Below are positions 14,379 to 21,347 of a DNA stretch of 21,347 nt, in pieces. The notes below the pieces were generated by a model, which worked only from the letters and a program-made list of their open reading frames with translations, was not told the origin of the DNA and did not search any database. The position numbers and the translations under genes were made by a program. The stretch's first letter is position 1. Each line of letters opens with the position of its first letter. Source of the DNA: Tenderia sp965602225. GTDB lineage: Bacteria; Pseudomonadota; Gammaproteobacteria; Tenderiales; Tenderiaceae. Location of the stretch: NCBI GenBank assembly GCA_965602225.1, contig CBFCYE010000040.1, positions 1 to 21,347 on the forward strand. The letters run 5' to 3'.

Positions 14379-15800
14379 ATGGCAGAGAAAACCTATAGCG
14401 CGGGTGTAAAAGAATACCGCGAAACTTATTGGATGCCGGAATATACGCCGAAAGATACGGATATTCTAGCTTGTTTCAAGGTTACTCCACAACCAGGTGT
14501 GCCACGTGAAGAAGTTGCAGCGGCAGTTGCGGCTGAGTCTTCAACCGGTACCTGGACAACTGTATGGACTGACTTGCTGACCGACCTGGATTACTACAAA
14601 GGTCGTGCTTACGCTATCGAAGACGTACCTGGCGACGATACTTGTTTCTACGCTTTCATCGCTTACCCGATTGATCTGTTCGAAGAGGGTTCAGTTGTTA
14701 ACGTTCTGACTTCTTTGGTTGGTAACGTATTCGGTTTTAAAGCCTTGCGTATGTTGCGTCTGGAAGATATCCGCTTCCCACTTGCCTATGTGATGACGTG
14801 TAATGGACCACCACAGGGTATCCAGGTTGAGCGTGATCTTTTGAACAAGTACGGTCGTCCAATGCTGGGTTGTACTATCAAACCTAAACTGGGACTGTCT
14901 GCCAAGAACTACGGTCGTGCCTGTTACGAAGGTCTGCGTGGCGGTCTGGATTTCACCAAGGATGATGAGAACGTTAACTCACAGCCATTCATGCGCTGGA
15001 GACATCGTTTTGACTTCGTAATGGAAGCGATTCACAAAGCTGAAGCTGAAACTGGTGAGCGTAAGGGTCACTATCTGAACGTTACGGCACCAACTTCTGA
15101 CGAAATGATGCGTCGTGCTGAGTACGCCAAAGAAATCGGCGCGCCTATCATCATGCATGATTATCTGACCGGTGGTTTGTCGGCTAATACTCAACTGGCG
15201 CAATGGTGTCAGGAAAACGGTATGTTGCTGCATATCCATAGGGCTATGCATGCGGTACTCGATCGCAACCCGCACCACGGTATCCATTTCCGCGTGCTAA
15301 CTAAAGTACTGCGTCTGTCTGGTGGTGATCATCTGCATTCCGGTACTGTTGTTGGTAAGTTGGAAGGCGATCGTGACGCGACTCTGGGTTGGATCGACAT
15401 CATGCGTGACTCTTACATCAAGGAAGATCGTTCACGCGGTATCTTCTTTGATCAAGATTGGGGTTCAATGCCTGGTGTTATTCCGGTTGCTTCTGGTGGT
15501 ATCCACGTATGGCATATGCCTGCACTGGTTAACATCTTTGGTGATGATTCTGTACTGCAGTTCGGTGGCGGTACTTTGGGTCACCCATGGGGTAACGCTG
15601 CAGGCGCTGCGGCTAACCGTGTTGCGGTTGAGGCCTGTGTTGAAGCACGTAACTCTGGTGTTGAACTTGAGAAAGAAGGTAAGGACATTCTTACCAAGGC
15701 TGCCAAGCATAGCCCAGAACTGAAGATGGCTATGGAAACATGGAAAGAGATCAAGTTCGAATTCGATACTGTAGACAAGTTGGACGTTGCACATAAATAA
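14379..15800 (+). CDS. cbbL: RuBisCO large subunit, Form IA
   Basis: The 473-residue catalytic subunit of ribulose-1,5-bisphosphate carboxylase/oxygenase, which adds CO2 to RuBP to give two 3-phosphoglycerates. Active-site landmarks are all present: TIKPKLGLS (K168 and K170), GGLDFTKDDEN with the carbamylated lysine at 194, LHIHRAMH, and loop 6 GTVVGKLEGD with its lysine near 327. The length and N-terminus fit proteobacterial Form IA. Association with cbbQ and cbbO, rather than carboxysome shell genes, points to the IAq type. GAGG lies ten bases before the ATG. Codon use is more biased than in neighbours (CGT, GGT, CTG), as expected for a highly expressed protein. It is the first gene of the operon, divergent from cbbR. 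Confidence 0.98.
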   Translation: MAEKTYSAGVKEYRETYWMPEYTPKDTDILACFKVTPQPGVPREEVAAAVAAESSTGTWTTVWTDLLTDLDYYKGRAYAIEDVPGDDTCFYAFIAYPIDLFEEGSVVNVLTSLVGNVFGFKALRMLRLEDIRFPLAYVMTCNGPPQGIQVERDLLNKYGRPMLGCTIKPKLGLSAKNYGRACYEGLRGGLDFTKDDENVNSQPFMRWRHRFDFVMEAIHKAEAETGERKGHYLNVTAPTSDEMMRRAEYAKEIGAPIIMHDYLTGGLSANTQLAQWCQENGMLLHIHRAMHAVLDRNPHHGIHFRVLTKVLRLSGGDHLHSGTVVGKLEGDRDATLGWIDIMRDSYIKEDRSRGIFFDQDWGSMPGVIPVASGGIHVWHMPALVNIFGDDSVLQFGGGTLGHPWGNAAGAAANRVAVEACVEARNSGVELEKEGKDILTKAAKHSPELKMAMETWKEIKFEFDTVDKLDVAHK

Positions 15801-15849
15801 CGTCATCCGTTTACGGTCGTAAAAAACTTCTAGTTGTGCGTAACGTTGG

Positions 15850-15883
15850 TGGGCGACAGCCTTGTGCCTAGCCCATCCTTTTT
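15850..15883 (+). other. Weak hairpin plus T5 between cbbL and cbbS
   Basis: TGGGC (15850-15854) can pair with GCCCA (15871-15875) around a 16-base loop, followed by TTTTT (15879-15883). The stem is only five pairs, so at most it is a minor attenuator or a processing or stability element in the 119-base gap. Confidence 0.25.
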
Positions 15884-15919
15884 ACGCTATCGAATTTGAA
15901 ACTAATTGAGGAAAATACA

Positions 15920-16276
15920 ATGAGTGAAATGCAAGATTACCAATCAAGCTTGAGCGATGCAGCAAGTCGTAAGTTTGAGACTTTTTCTTACCTGCCAGAG
16001 ATGACGCCAGAGCGTATTCGTACGCAGATTGACTACATTATCAGCAAGGGTTGGAATCCTAGTATCGAACACACTGAGCCAGAAAATGCAGGTGGTTCTT
16101 TCTGGTACATGTGGAAGCTGCCAATGTTTGGTGAAACTGATGTAGACGCAATCCTGGCTGAAGTGGAAGCTTGTCACAAGGCTCACCCGAACAATCACGT
16201 TCGTTTGCTGGGCCTGGATAACTTCGCACAGTGTGCGGGTGCTTCTATGGTTATCTTCCGCGGTAAGACTGTTTAA
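15920..16276 (+). CDS. cbbS: RuBisCO small subunit
   Basis: The 118-residue small subunit that caps the octamer of large subunits in the L8S8 holoenzyme. The family is recognised by KFETFSYLPEMTPERIRTQI at about 18-37, the GGSFWYMWKLPMFG core at 58-71, and the terminal VRLLGLDNFAQCAGASMVIFRG. The ATG at 15920 has GAGG nine bases upstream. An in-frame TTG at 15896 would add eight residues that do not look like the family N-terminus. It follows cbbL by 119 bases and is followed by a strong stem-loop. Confidence 0.97.
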   Translation: MSEMQDYQSSLSDAASRKFETFSYLPEMTPERIRTQIDYIISKGWNPSIEHTEPENAGGSFWYMWKLPMFGETDVDAILAEVEACHKAHPNNHVRLLGLDNFAQCAGASMVIFRGKTV

Positions 16277-16301
16277 GACTGTTGCGGAATAACTGCTGAA
16301 T

Positions 16302-16340
16302 AGAGTCCCTGTCACTGTTGTTTAGGCAGGGGCTCTTTCA
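16302..16340 (+). terminator. Strong stem-loop after cbbS, likely partial terminator
   Basis: Twelve pairs (16302-16313 with 16325-16336, including two G-T wobbles) enclose an 11-base loop and are followed by TT and mixed bases. The T tail is short, so readthrough into the next genes is likely. Such structures often protect cbbLS messenger RNA and lower expression of downstream genes. Confidence 0.6.
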
Positions 16341-16363
16341 AAACCCAAATAAGAGATAAGACA

Positions 16364-16696
16364 ATGAATAGACCAGGTACCTACGTTGGCATCGATCAGG
16401 AAGTTATGGGCGGTATGACTACCATTGGTAAAACGATTCGTGATGCCTGGGTGTTTGGGGTCATTCCTGAAACAGAAAACTGCACCGGTTGGAACCTAGC
16501 CGGGATTGACGCTTTGCTGCAAAAGGTCAATGCCGAGTGGGATAAACATGGTTGTCTGGTGAGTCATTTGCCAGAAGAATTAATGCAACGTCACGAACGC
16601 ATTCATGGCGAAGCGTTTGTAAATGCCAGAGCTGCTGGCTGGTCGGGTGAATTTGAAACCGATGATGAAAACTATATAGATACTCCAGAAAAGTAA
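16364..16696 (+). CDS. Unknown 110-aa protein between cbbS and cbbQ
   Basis: A 110-residue soluble, acidic protein beginning MNRPGTYVGIDQEVMGG. It lacks a signal peptide or membrane segment. The centre has a conserved-looking WNLAGIDALLQKVNAEWDKHG helix and a motif LPEELMQRHERIHGEAFVNAR. I recognise no domain of known function. Position inside the operon, 12 bases before cbbQ and after the cbbS stem-loop, suggests a part in RuBisCO assembly or activation, but this is inference from context. It is not similar to RbcX, the pterin dehydratase-like acRAF or CbbX as far as I can see. AAGAGATAAG precedes the ATG. Confidence 0.8.
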   Translation: MNRPGTYVGIDQEVMGGMTTIGKTIRDAWVFGVIPETENCTGWNLAGIDALLQKVNAEWDKHGCLVSHLPEELMQRHERIHGEAFVNARAAGWSGEFETDDENYIDTPEK

Positions 16697-16708
16697 CGAG
16701 GGTGTGTT

Positions 16709-17530
16709 ATGTCTAAAAATGAAACAAGCATAGATCCGAACGAGTATATGGTGAAGTCTGAGCCTTATTATGAGGCTGTTGGTGAAGAAGTCACCCTATA
16801 TGAAGCGGCCTACAGTGCGCGTATGCCGATGATGCTGAAAGGCCCGACCGGTTGTGGTAAGTCACGTTTTGTCGAACACATGGCCTGGAAACTTGGCCGG
16901 CCGTTGATTACTGTCGCGTGTAACGAAGACATGACCGCCTCGGATTTGGTTGGACGTTTTCTGTTGGATAAGGATGGCACTAAATGGCAGGACGGCCCGC
17001 TGACCACCGCCGCGCGTATTGGTGCAATCTGTTATCTGGATGAAGTTGTAGAAGCACGCCAGGACACCACGGTTGTTATCCATCCGTTGACTGATCATCG
17101 TCGTTCTCTGCCGCTAGATAAAAAAGGCGAGCTGGTTAATGCGCATCCTGATTTCCAATTGGTTATTTCATATAACCCGGGTTATCAAAGCCTGATGAAG
17201 GATCTTAAGCAGTCGACCAAACAGCGTTTTGGTGGCATGGATTTCGATTACCCAGAGGAGAAGATCGAAACCGAGATTGTTGCCAAAGAGTCCGGTGTTG
17301 ATGCAAATACTGCCGCTAAACTGGTGCAGATCGCTCATCGCGCTCGTAACCTCAAGGGCCACGGCCTGGATGAAGGTATCTCTACTCGTCTGCTGGTCTA
17401 TGCCGGACAGCTTATCGCCAAAGGGGTTGCCCCGGTTGCGGCTTGTAGCATGACTATGGTTACGCCGCTGACTGATGATCCGGATATGCGTGACACGCTG
17501 AACGCGGCGGTACAGACCTTCTTTAGTTAA
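16709..17530 (+). CDS. cbbQ: RuBisCO activase AAA+ motor, CbbQ
   Basis: A 273-residue MoxR-type AAA+ ATPase. Walker A is GPTGCGKS at 45-52 and Walker B ICYLDE at 107-112. A GMDFDYPEE segment and the sensor-2 region with GISTRLLVYAG follow. CbbQ forms a hexamer that, with CbbO as adaptor, strips inhibitory sugar phosphates from the RuBisCO active site. It starts 12 bases after the upstream unknown gene and has a GAGGG before the ATG. cbbO follows after a 174-base gap filled mostly by a dispersed-type repeat. Length and motifs fit the family with no defects. Confidence 0.95.
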   Translation: MSKNETSIDPNEYMVKSEPYYEAVGEEVTLYEAAYSARMPMMLKGPTGCGKSRFVEHMAWKLGRPLITVACNEDMTASDLVGRFLLDKDGTKWQDGPLTTAARIGAICYLDEVVEARQDTTVVIHPLTDHRRSLPLDKKGELVNAHPDFQLVISYNPGYQSLMKDLKQSTKQRFGGMDFDYPEEKIETEIVAKESGVDANTAAKLVQIAHRARNLKGHGLDEGISTRLLVYAGQLIAKGVAPVAACSMTMVTPLTDDPDMRDTLNAAVQTFFS

Positions 17531-17542
17531 GGAACCTCCGAT

Positions 17543-17618
17543 TTTGTCATCCCGGCGTAGGCCGGGATCTAGTGAATTTGTGCGGTTATTGGATTCCGGC
17601 CTGCGCCGGAATGACAAA
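17543..17618. repeat. 76-base dispersed-type inverted repeat in the cbbQ-cbbO gap
   Basis: TTTGTCATCCCGGCGTAGGC at the left end pairs with GCCTGCGCCGGAATGACAAA at the right, with CCGGGATCTAGTG and TTGGATTCCGG inside. The wording (GTCATcCCGGCG...GCCGGAATGAC) is that of a short repeat family scattered through many proteobacterial genomes. Copies cannot be counted from one window. Both the DNA and the RNA can fold back. It may act as a mild terminator or processing site between cbbQ and cbbO. Confidence 0.75.
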
Positions 17619-17704
17619 TCAGAAGCTACTTAATAGATTAAGCGTTAATACAACAAGCATTCCTGTATTTGCATTGGCCACAGTTCTGAATAGAGAAGCT
17701 GATT

Positions 17705-20035
17705 ATGTCTATCAAGCTAGAAGATTACGAGGAATACCTGCAGGATTTTGTGCCAGAAGTGCATGACGTTCTCCAGGCCACTTTTAATGAGGCGGCCCGG
17801 GTTATGTCGCCGGCTGGTTTACAAGAGTACTTGGATGGTGCCAAAAGCCTGAGCAATCTTGGTCGTGGCCATGATGTGGTGATCTCTTTTCTACAGGAGA
17901 TGCCACTGGTAGCAAAAGAGTGTGGTGAGGACGTTATCAGTGATGTGCTGGCGGCAGCAATGAAGCTATCGTCCATGACCTCGGCGGAAGTCATTTCACT
18001 GATGTTTTCCAGCCTGCCCACTGCCGCACGTCGCCTGGGCGACGCCGAACTGTTACGTGGTTATCTGACCCTGATACACCAGTTGTCCAGTAGCGCAGCA
18101 CGCGGTCTGCGACCGATGTTGAATAATATGGATCAGCTGTTATCGAAATTGACGCTGAGTGGTCTGCGCCGCTGGGCTAATTTCGGTGCCCAGGCCTATC
18201 GACGCGATTTTGATAACCTGACCAAATACTTCAATCTGGAATCACAAGACAGTCTGGCGATGTTGCAAAAGGAACGTCGCGGCACACTGTTTATCGACAC
18301 TCAGCGCAAACTAAACTTTTACCTGCGCGCACTGTGGGGGCGGGATTTCTTTCTCCGTCCTACCGGTGCTGACTACACTGATTTCAGACCCTATATCGAC
18401 GCACATATCATGCACATGCCGGATGCGGTGGATGACATGGGTGAGGTTACTGGTCTGGAGTTGTATCGTGCAACTGCAGCTCACATGGCGGCACATCTTT
18501 GTTATACCCAGTCACGCATTTCTGCCGAGCAGTTAAGTCCGGCGCAGCTATTTTTTATTGCCTATCTTGAAGATGCACGGATTGAATACAAAGCCATTAG
18601 TGTCTTTCCCGGTTTGAAAAAGTTGTGGGTTTCACTGTTGAGTATGCAGCAGGAGGGTGGCGCTGAACATCCAACCATGACGATGTTAGAGCAGCTGGCA
18701 CTGATGTTATTGGATGGCAGTGTTAAGTGTGACGATGTCGAACTAAATAGCTTTGCCGAACAGTTTCATAAGCAGATAGAAACTGAGCAGGACAATAATA
18801 AGTTCTCATGGCATATGGGGCTGGAGTTGTACAACCTGTTTTCTAGTCGTAAGGAAGTGCCAAGCCTACGCATCCTCGAACGTATTCGTATTCCATATCG
18901 CGATGACAATCGCTTTGTTTGGGAGTTTGAAGAATTCACCTTCGATACCATGAATGAGTATGTCGCTGCGTCACAACGTCAGGTGCGCAAGACTGTGTCT
19001 GTCATCGAGATGGCCAATGAGGTTGATTGCGAACTGGCCGGTGATGATGCCCAGGAGATCTGGACCTGTGCCACCGAGATGTTTCCTTATGAAGATGAGG
19101 GTGTCAGCTTTAATGATATGTGGGGCAAGGAAGTTGTTTCTGAACCGTTTCACTATCAGGAATGGGATTATCACATTCAGCTGCATCGTCCAGACTGGGC
19201 GACTGTATACGAGCGTCGTCAAGGCAAGGGCAATCCGGAAGACATCGATAGAATTCTTACCGAGCATCGACCTATTGCCCATCGCATTAAACAGATTATA
19301 GATCTGTTAAGTCCTGAAGGGGTGCAGCGTCAGCGTAATATGGAAGACGGCGATGAGGTTGATATTAATGCGGCTATCGACGCCATGGTCTCGATCCGCA
19401 TGGGCGAACAACCCAATACCCGCATTACCATGCGTAACGTGTTAAAGAACCGCGATCTGTCGGTTGTGATCCTGTTGGATCTGTCTGAATCGACCAATGA
19501 AAAGATTGGCGGCTCTGAAAAGACTGTTCTCGAGCTTACTCGTGAAGCATCGACACTGGTAGTAACTGCGATTAATGGTATTGGCGATCCGTTTGCCATC
19601 CATGGTTTTGCCTCGGATGGCCGTCATGATGTGCAGTACTACCGCTTCAAGGATTTTAATCAGCACTACGATGACGAGGCCAAGTCACGCCTGGCCGGTA
19701 TGAAGGGTGGCTTGTCTACCCGTATGGGCGCGGCGATGCGCCACGCTGGTCAGCATCTTTTAAAGCAGCCTGAACGGCGCAAACTGTTGTTGATTGTTAC
19801 CGATGGTGAGCCTGCGGATATTGATGAGCGCGATCCTCAGCATCTGCGCCATGACACCAAGAAGGCCGTGGAAGAGCTGTATGGCAAGGGTATTTTGTCT
19901 TACTGCCTGACTCTGGATCCAAATGCAGACAGTTATGTGAAGCGTATCTTTGGCGCCAACAATTACACCGTGGTTGATAACGTCGACAAACTGCCGGAAC
20001 AATTGCCAGTGTTGTTCGCTAGCTTAACCAGTTAG
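17705..20035 (+). CDS. cbbO: RuBisCO activase adaptor with von Willebrand A domain, CbbO
   Basis: A 776-residue protein. The N-terminal part (about 1-570) is largely helical. A C-terminal von Willebrand factor A domain follows: VVILLDLSES gives the metal-ion-dependent adhesion site (DxSxS near 592), then a TRMGAAMRHAGQ segment and LLLIVTDGEP near 700. CbbO binds the CbbQ hexamer, while the metal site contacts the RuBisCO large subunit for remodelling. The length is right and the domain is intact. The ATG lies after the 76-base repeat with little visible Shine-Dalgarno signal (GAAGCTGATT). It is followed after eight bases by the unknown 122-aa gene, so the two are co-translated. Confidence 0.95.
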   Translation: MSIKLEDYEEYLQDFVPEVHDVLQATFNEAARVMSPAGLQEYLDGAKSLSNLGRGHDVVISFLQEMPLVAKECGEDVISDVLAAAMKLSSMTSAEVISLMFSSLPTAARRLGDAELLRGYLTLIHQLSSSAARGLRPMLNNMDQLLSKLTLSGLRRWANFGAQAYRRDFDNLTKYFNLESQDSLAMLQKERRGTLFIDTQRKLNFYLRALWGRDFFLRPTGADYTDFRPYIDAHIMHMPDAVDDMGEVTGLELYRATAAHMAAHLCYTQSRISAEQLSPAQLFFIAYLEDARIEYKAISVFPGLKKLWVSLLSMQQEGGAEHPTMTMLEQLALMLLDGSVKCDDVELNSFAEQFHKQIETEQDNNKFSWHMGLELYNLFSSRKEVPSLRILERIRIPYRDDNRFVWEFEEFTFDTMNEYVAASQRQVRKTVSVIEMANEVDCELAGDDAQEIWTCATEMFPYEDEGVSFNDMWGKEVVSEPFHYQEWDYHIQLHRPDWATVYERRQGKGNPEDIDRILTEHRPIAHRIKQIIDLLSPEGVQRQRNMEDGDEVDINAAIDAMVSIRMGEQPNTRITMRNVLKNRDLSVVILLDLSESTNEKIGGSEKTVLELTREASTLVVTAINGIGDPFAIHGFASDGRHDVQYYRFKDFNQHYDDEAKSRLAGMKGGLSTRMGAAMRHAGQHLLKQPERRKLLLIVTDGEPADIDERDPQHLRHDTKKAVEELYGKGILSYCLTLDPNADSYVKRIFGANNYTVVDNVDKLPEQLPVLFASLTS

Positions 20036-20043
20036 GAAAACCT

Positions 20044-20412
20044 GTGAGTCGAGTCGCTGATGTACCTATATTTGCACAGCGTGACAGCGAGGTCAGCGCC
20101 GAACTCTACAACTTGTGGCGTCGGGCCAAGTTGCACTTTGATGTGCCGATTCGTTTGCCACTCGATGACTCACCAGGTTTTGTCATGATTCTTGAAGAAG
20201 ATGAATGGGTCTGCGCCGATGAAACCTGTAATGACTTGCCGGTGCTGGCCTGGGTGGAGTTTGAAGATCAGGGCCGCGATGCCCTGCATCTGCCGGTAAA
20301 GTGCAAACTTAACTATTACCACTTTGCCGCATCCAAGGTGCGCGCTCATGCGCTGGCAATGATGGCAGAGATATTGGATCAGCGTTTGCACCAGGACGAT
20401 GACAGTTCATAA
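20044..20412 (+). CDS. Unknown 122-aa protein following cbbO
   Basis: A 122-residue acidic, soluble protein starting at GTG 20044 with AGGAAAACCT before it, eight bases after cbbO. Notable segments are AELYNLWRRAKLHFDVP, the hydrophobic GFVMILEEDEWVCADE, and a terminal helix SKVRAHALAMMAEILDQRL. I see no known domain. A gene in this place has been called cbbN in some ammonia-oxidiser cbbLSQON operons, and this may be its counterpart, but I cannot confirm similarity by sequence. Four Cys (in VCADETC and VKCKL) are not arranged as a clear metal site. Context implies a role linked to CbbQO or RuBisCO. Confidence 0.75.
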   Translation: MSRVADVPIFAQRDSEVSAELYNLWRRAKLHFDVPIRLPLDDSPGFVMILEEDEWVCADETCNDLPVLAWVEFEDQGRDALHLPVKCKLNYYHFAASKVRAHALAMMAEILDQRLHQDDDSS

Positions 20413-20442
20413 CTACTGCAACACAACTGAGGGGAACCGATT

Positions 20443-21347
20443 ATGGCACTTGTGAACATGCGCGACATGATTTATCACGCCTATGAAAACAGCTACGCAG
20501 TTGGCGCTTTTGATTTGGTCAGTCTGGACTTTTTAGAAGCGGTTATCGACGCCGCCGAACGTTGTCGCGCACCGGTGATTCTCAGTATTGCCGAACCCCA
20601 TTTTGCCCATTACGATTTTGAATTGATGATGCCGGCGGTTGAGGCCGCCGCTAAACGTGCCACGGTTCCCGTGGCCATTCAGCTGGATCATGGCAGCAGT
20701 CTTGATTCGGCTGTAACAGCGATCAATCTCGGTTGCAACGGCGTTATGCTCGATGCCAGCAATATGAGTCTGCCCGACAATATCAACGCCACCAAGGCCG
20801 TTGTTGACATGGCTCATCGCTGTGGCGTGCCGGTGGTTGGTGAGCTGGGCTACGTCGCCGGCAGCGAAGGCGAAGGTGCCAAACAACACCCGGGTGAAAC
20901 CGAACTGACTATACCGGCAGAGGCCCGGGCCTATGTCGAACGCACTGGCGTAGACTTTCTTGCCGTCTCTATTGGTACTGTACAGGGGCGTATGAAGGGG
21001 CGGGCAAAACTGGATTTTCCGCGCCTAAAAGTACTTAATCAGGCAGTCAAAATTCCGCTGGTAATCCACGGCGGAACCGGTCTCAATGAAGATCAGTTTC
21101 GTCGCCTGCCTTCGCTTGGTGTCGCCAAGATAAATTATTTCACCGGGCTTTCTGATGTTGCTGCTCAGGCCATGCGTGAACAGGTAAAGGCCGATCGTGA
21201 TGGCAGTTTCACAGATTTAAAACAAGGAGTGAAACAGGCCATTGGCGAGGAAGTAGAACGCTGCATGCGTCAATGGGGCAGCGCTGGACGAGCCGCTGAA
21301 GTGCTGGCGCAGTGTGAACCATGGGCTGCGGTGGAACACCTGATCAT
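20443..21347 (+). CDS. Class II fructose-bisphosphate aldolase-like protein, 3' end cut by window
   Basis: The first 301 codons of a class II ketose-bisphosphate aldolase family protein; the frame is open to the window edge. Family landmarks in order are YAVGAFDLVSLDF (18-30), AIQLDHGSS (78-86) with the catalytic Asp82 and zinc ligand His83, GELGYVAGSEGEG (133-145) with Glu134, IGTVQGRMKG (177-186), VIHGGTGL (207-214) with His209, and KINYFTGL (229-236). Class II enzymes normally have His at positions 80 and 181; here both are Gln, and 181 is a zinc-ligand position. In Calvin-cycle operons this gene makes fructose- or sedoheptulose-bisphosphate (cbbA). The substitutions make this activity doubtful. 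AGGGGAA precedes the ATG, 30 bases after the 122-aa gene. Confidence 0.9.
   Translation, partial: MALVNMRDMIYHAYENSYAVGAFDLVSLDFLEAVIDAAERCRAPVILSIAEPHFAHYDFELMMPAVEAAAKRATVPVAIQLDHGSSLDSAVTAINLGCNGVMLDASNMSLPDNINATKAVVDMAHRCGVPVVGELGYVAGSEGEGAKQHPGETELTIPAEARAYVERTGVDFLAVSIGTVQGRMKGRAKLDFPRLKVLNQAVKIPLVIHGGTGLNEDQFRRLPSLGVAKINYFTGLSDVAAQAMREQVKADRDGSFTDLKQGVKQAIGEEVERCMRQWGSAGRAAEVLAQCEPWAAVEHLI

Noticed and set aside
14979..15806. Long antisense frames within cbbL
   Set aside because: They mirror the strong codon bias of cbbL on the opposite strand and lack start signals or recognisable domains.
17572..17766. Plus-strand frame with a WIPACAGMT-like peptide
   Set aside because: This peptide is what the GTCAT/CCGG-type repeat gives when translated; the frame runs from the repeat into cbbO and has no ribosome-binding site.
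1..21347. tRNA or rRNA genes
   Set aside because: I saw no cloverleaf with a GTTCRANNC-type T-loop or conserved rRNA segments on either strand; a covariance search could still reveal one.

Overview
The window reads as chromosomal DNA from an autotrophic gammaproteobacterium, probably a sulfur- or ammonia-oxidising chemolithoautotroph. The best evidence is a Form IA RuBisCO operon of the cbbLS-cbbQ-cbbO type, with a divergent LysR gene cbbR and no carboxysome genes in view. A periplasmic LigE-type DNA ligase, a c'-like cytochrome and a PEP-CTERM protein fit the same assignment. The exact genus cannot be read from this sequence.

Positions 1-8400 hold ordinary minus-strand genes: a SWIM/SNF2 helicase, a periplasmic ATP-dependent DNA ligase, and a tightly coupled three-gene operon. 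That operon encodes an N-formylglutamate amidohydrolase-like protein, a DUF1704 'QEGLA' metalloprotease-like protein and a GshB-like ATP-grasp ligase. Their start and stop codons overlap or nearly touch, and the pathway they serve is not evident. A c'-like cytochrome and a small DUF2892 membrane protein follow (8593-9299).

Positions 9400-13260 form an AT-richer accessory island. I read it as a cassette array without an integrase gene in the window (a CALIN): a KamA-like radical SAM enzyme, an HNH-like zinc protein, a secreted CAP-domain protein with a PEP-CTERM anchor, and a TPR lipoprotein. Three full attC-like sites of 111-115 bp separate them and a degenerate fourth lies at the right edge. 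Two facts support this. All three sites share an extra unpaired T at the same place in the stem. The left core of each site is complementary to the first bases of its own cassette, as expected for cassettes that were once circles. Left of the array, the 367-bp non-coding stretch holds two related operator-like palindromes, a TGTGAC/GTCACA palindrome and a G9 tract.

Positions 13271-21347 hold the CO2-fixation locus: cbbR on the minus strand, then cbbL, cbbS, a 110-aa protein of unknown function, cbbQ (AAA+ activase motor), cbbO (von Willebrand A activase partner), a 122-aa unknown protein, and a class II aldolase-like gene cut by the window end. A stem-loop after cbbS probably lowers expression of the activase genes relative to RuBisCO, and a 76-bp dispersed-type inverted repeat sits between cbbQ and cbbO. 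The aldolase has glutamine at two conserved histidine positions, one of them a zinc ligand, so its fructose-bisphosphate aldolase activity is uncertain.
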